15,891 bases of DNA from contig CAMGZN010000014.1 of assembly GCA_946183335.1 (NCBI GenBank), positions 1 to 15,891 on the forward strand, written 5' to 3'. The notes beneath the pieces were generated by a model that saw only the letters and a program-made list of their open reading frames with translations, made no database searches and was not told the origin of the DNA. Below, in pieces: positions 14,671 to 15,891 of the stretch. This DNA comes from an uncultured Caryophanales bacterium (GTDB lineage Bacteria; Bacillota_I; Bacilli_A; RFN20; CAG-826). How positions within the stretch are numbered: position 1 is the first letter of the stretch; each line of letters starts with the position of its first letter. A program made the position numbers and the translations under genes.

Positions 14671-15885
14671 ATGAACTTGGATAAAAGTAAGAAATATGTT
14701 GTCGCATGTTCCTTTGGGCCAGATTCCATGGCGCTTTTAGACATGATGATTAAAGAAAACTATGACCTTGTTGTTGCTCATGTCAATTATCACAAAAGAA
14801 AAGAGTCTGATTTTGAGCAATCTTCTTTGATTGAATATTGTAAGAAATTTGAAGTTCCTTGTTGCGTTTTGGATAAGCGAGATTTAAAGCATACAGGTAA
14901 TTTTCAGGAGTGGGCTAGGCGTTTGCGCTATCAATTTTTTAAAGAAGTTCTCCAAAAATATGGATGCGACGCAGTTGTGGTGGCTCACCAAGAAGATGAT
15001 TTGATTGAAACATACCTCATGCAGTCCTCAAAAAAATCTTTCGTCGCGTCATATGGCATTGATCAGGAAACAACATTGTATGGAGTGAAAATTATTCGTC
15101 CACTTTTAGGTTTTACAAAGAAAGAATTAGAAAAATATGACATCGAAAACAGTGTTCCATATTCCGTTGATTGGACGAACCTCACAGATCTCTACACAAG
15201 AAACAAAATTCGACACGAAATTGTCGAAAAAATGAGCAAAGATGATCGAATTAAAATTAGGGAAAAAATCACAAAATTGAATGAACAAAAATTCAATAAA
15301 AATGAAACTGATTTATCTCAAAATATTTGGGAATTGCAAGAATTTTTACAGCAAAAACCAGAGATTTTGCTTTTACAAATTTCCAATAACTTACAAAAAA
15401 GAAACGTTTTTAAAAAACTCACAATCAAGTCAATCGAATCAATCAAAAAATCATTTGAGAGTGAACACGCAAATATTGCCCAAAAATTGGTTAAAAACAT
15501 TCACTTGGTGAAGTCGTATTCGAAAGTTTATTTAATCGATTTTGACCAATTCAAAAAATATGAATATGAATTAGCAAAACCAGGAGATTTTAGCTTCGAA
15601 TTTATTGAGTTTTCATTTAAAGACAGCGACAAAGACAGGAATATTTCAAAAGAGGATTTCCCTTTAACAATTAAGCCTGTTGGTGGTTCAGAGATTTATG
15701 CGATTTCTGACTACAATTGCGAAGTTCGTCGTTTATTTATCGATTGGAAAATGCCCAAATTTTTACGCGGATGGTGGCCGGGTATTTACAACAAAGATGG
15801 CAAGCTCGTATATATCCCTCGTTATAGAGAAACATATACAGATAATCACCAATCAAAATTAGTAATTAAGTATCCACAATTTTAA
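14671..15885 (+). CDS. tilS: tRNA(Ile)-lysidine synthase
   Basis: 404 residues, normal for TilS. It ligates lysine to C34 of the tRNA-Ile anticodon CAU with ATP, changing its reading from AUG to AUA and its charging from Met to Ile; essential in most bacteria. The N-type ATP pyrophosphatase loop is at 14-19, reading SFGPDS where SGGxDS is usual, so Gly is replaced by Phe. HVNYHKR (37-43), NFQEWARRLRYQFF (77-90) and AHQEDDLIET (105-114) are the expected following motifs, and TRNKIRHEIV is the tRNA-binding segment. The C-terminal domain carries PLTIKPVGG, LFIDWKMPKFLRG and VYIPRY, matching the family's KPGDR, FIDKKIP and VPGY. An AAGGA lies ten bases upstream of the ATG, and the gene follows mfd by four bases, so they are probably one transcript. 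The stop TAA is at 15883-15885; no terminator is visible before the window ends. Confidence 0.95.
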   Translation: MNLDKSKKYVVACSFGPDSMALLDMMIKENYDLVVAHVNYHKRKESDFEQSSLIEYCKKFEVPCCVLDKRDLKHTGNFQEWARRLRYQFFKEVLQKYGCDAVVVAHQEDDLIETYLMQSSKKSFVASYGIDQETTLYGVKIIRPLLGFTKKELEKYDIENSVPYSVDWTNLTDLYTRNKIRHEIVEKMSKDDRIKIREKITKLNEQKFNKNETDLSQNIWELQEFLQQKPEILLLQISNNLQKRNVFKKLTIKSIESIKKSFESEHANIAQKLVKNIHLVKSYSKVYLIDFDQFKKYEYELAKPGDFSFEFIEFSFKDSDKDRNISKEDFPLTIKPVGGSEIYAISDYNCEVRRLFIDWKMPKFLRGWWPGIYNKDGKLVYIPRYRETYTDNHQSKLVIKYPQF

Positions 15886-15891
15886 AAATAT

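Noticed and set aside
1..15891. Mycoplasma-type code with TGA as Trp
   Set aside because: tatD and the DUF368 gene end in TGA at family-normal lengths, and conserved Trp residues are TGG.
1..15891. CRISPR array, insertion sequence, prophage, defence island, tRNA or rRNA gene
   Set aside because: No spaced direct repeats, transposase-like frames, integrase or cloverleaf-forming stretch was seen; gaps between genes are short and explained by promoters and terminators.

Overview
The window is a dense stretch of AT-rich chromosome from a low-GC Gram-positive bacterium. The order jag-mnmE, tatD-rnmV-rsmA-ispE and pth-mfd-tilS is the classic replication-origin-proximal housekeeping order of Firmicutes. 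Sporulation and accessory genes that sit between these in Bacillus (yabG, veg, sspF, spoVT, yabM-Q, divIC) are absent, so it looks like a streamlined Bacilli or Erysipelotrichia lineage close to the Mollicutes, for example RF39-like uncultured gut bacteria. That placement is inference. TGA serves as a stop (tatD, the DUF368 gene), so this is not the mycoplasma genetic code. IspE (MEP isoprenoid route) and a DUF368/PopT lipid-carrier transporter point to a walled cell. No mobile element, CRISPR array or RNA gene was seen. No gap without a gene exceeds 300 bases; the longest is the 124-base divergent region 7382-7505.

Layout. 1-113: end of jag, then a small hairpin. 146-4675 (+): one compact block of mnmE, tatD, rnmV, rsmA, ispE and an 88-residue protein built from five 16-residue repeats. 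Genes overlap or nearly touch, and the block ends in a hairpin inside the last codons of the small gene followed by a bidirectional terminator. 4754-7381 (-): ppdK, pyruvate phosphate dikinase, with a textbook Shine-Dalgarno site. 7506-9068 (+): a sugar kinase of the FGGY family under a LacI/CcpA-type operator. 9094-10573 (-): a DUF368 transporter followed by a TetR-family regulator that overlaps it. 10625-15885 (+): pth, mfd and tilS.

How the genes work together. Translation and tRNA/rRNA quality dominate: MnmE and TilS modify tRNA wobble bases, RsmA and RnmV mature 16S and 5S rRNA, and Pth recycles peptidyl-tRNA. Mfd couples repair to transcription. PpdK, the FGGY kinase and IspE provide central, sugar and isoprenoid metabolism. 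DUF368/PopT would recycle undecaprenyl phosphate, the lipid made from the IspE pathway.

The window does not contain an obvious new defence or mobile system. Its most interesting signals are: (1) several genes whose -10 box lies 7 to 9 bases before the ATG and which lack a Shine-Dalgarno site, implying leaderless mRNAs; (2) a five-fold repeat small protein closing the ispE operon; (3) a likely CTG start for mfd; (4) palindromic operators in both divergent promoter regions; and (5) terminator hairpins embedded in coding ends.
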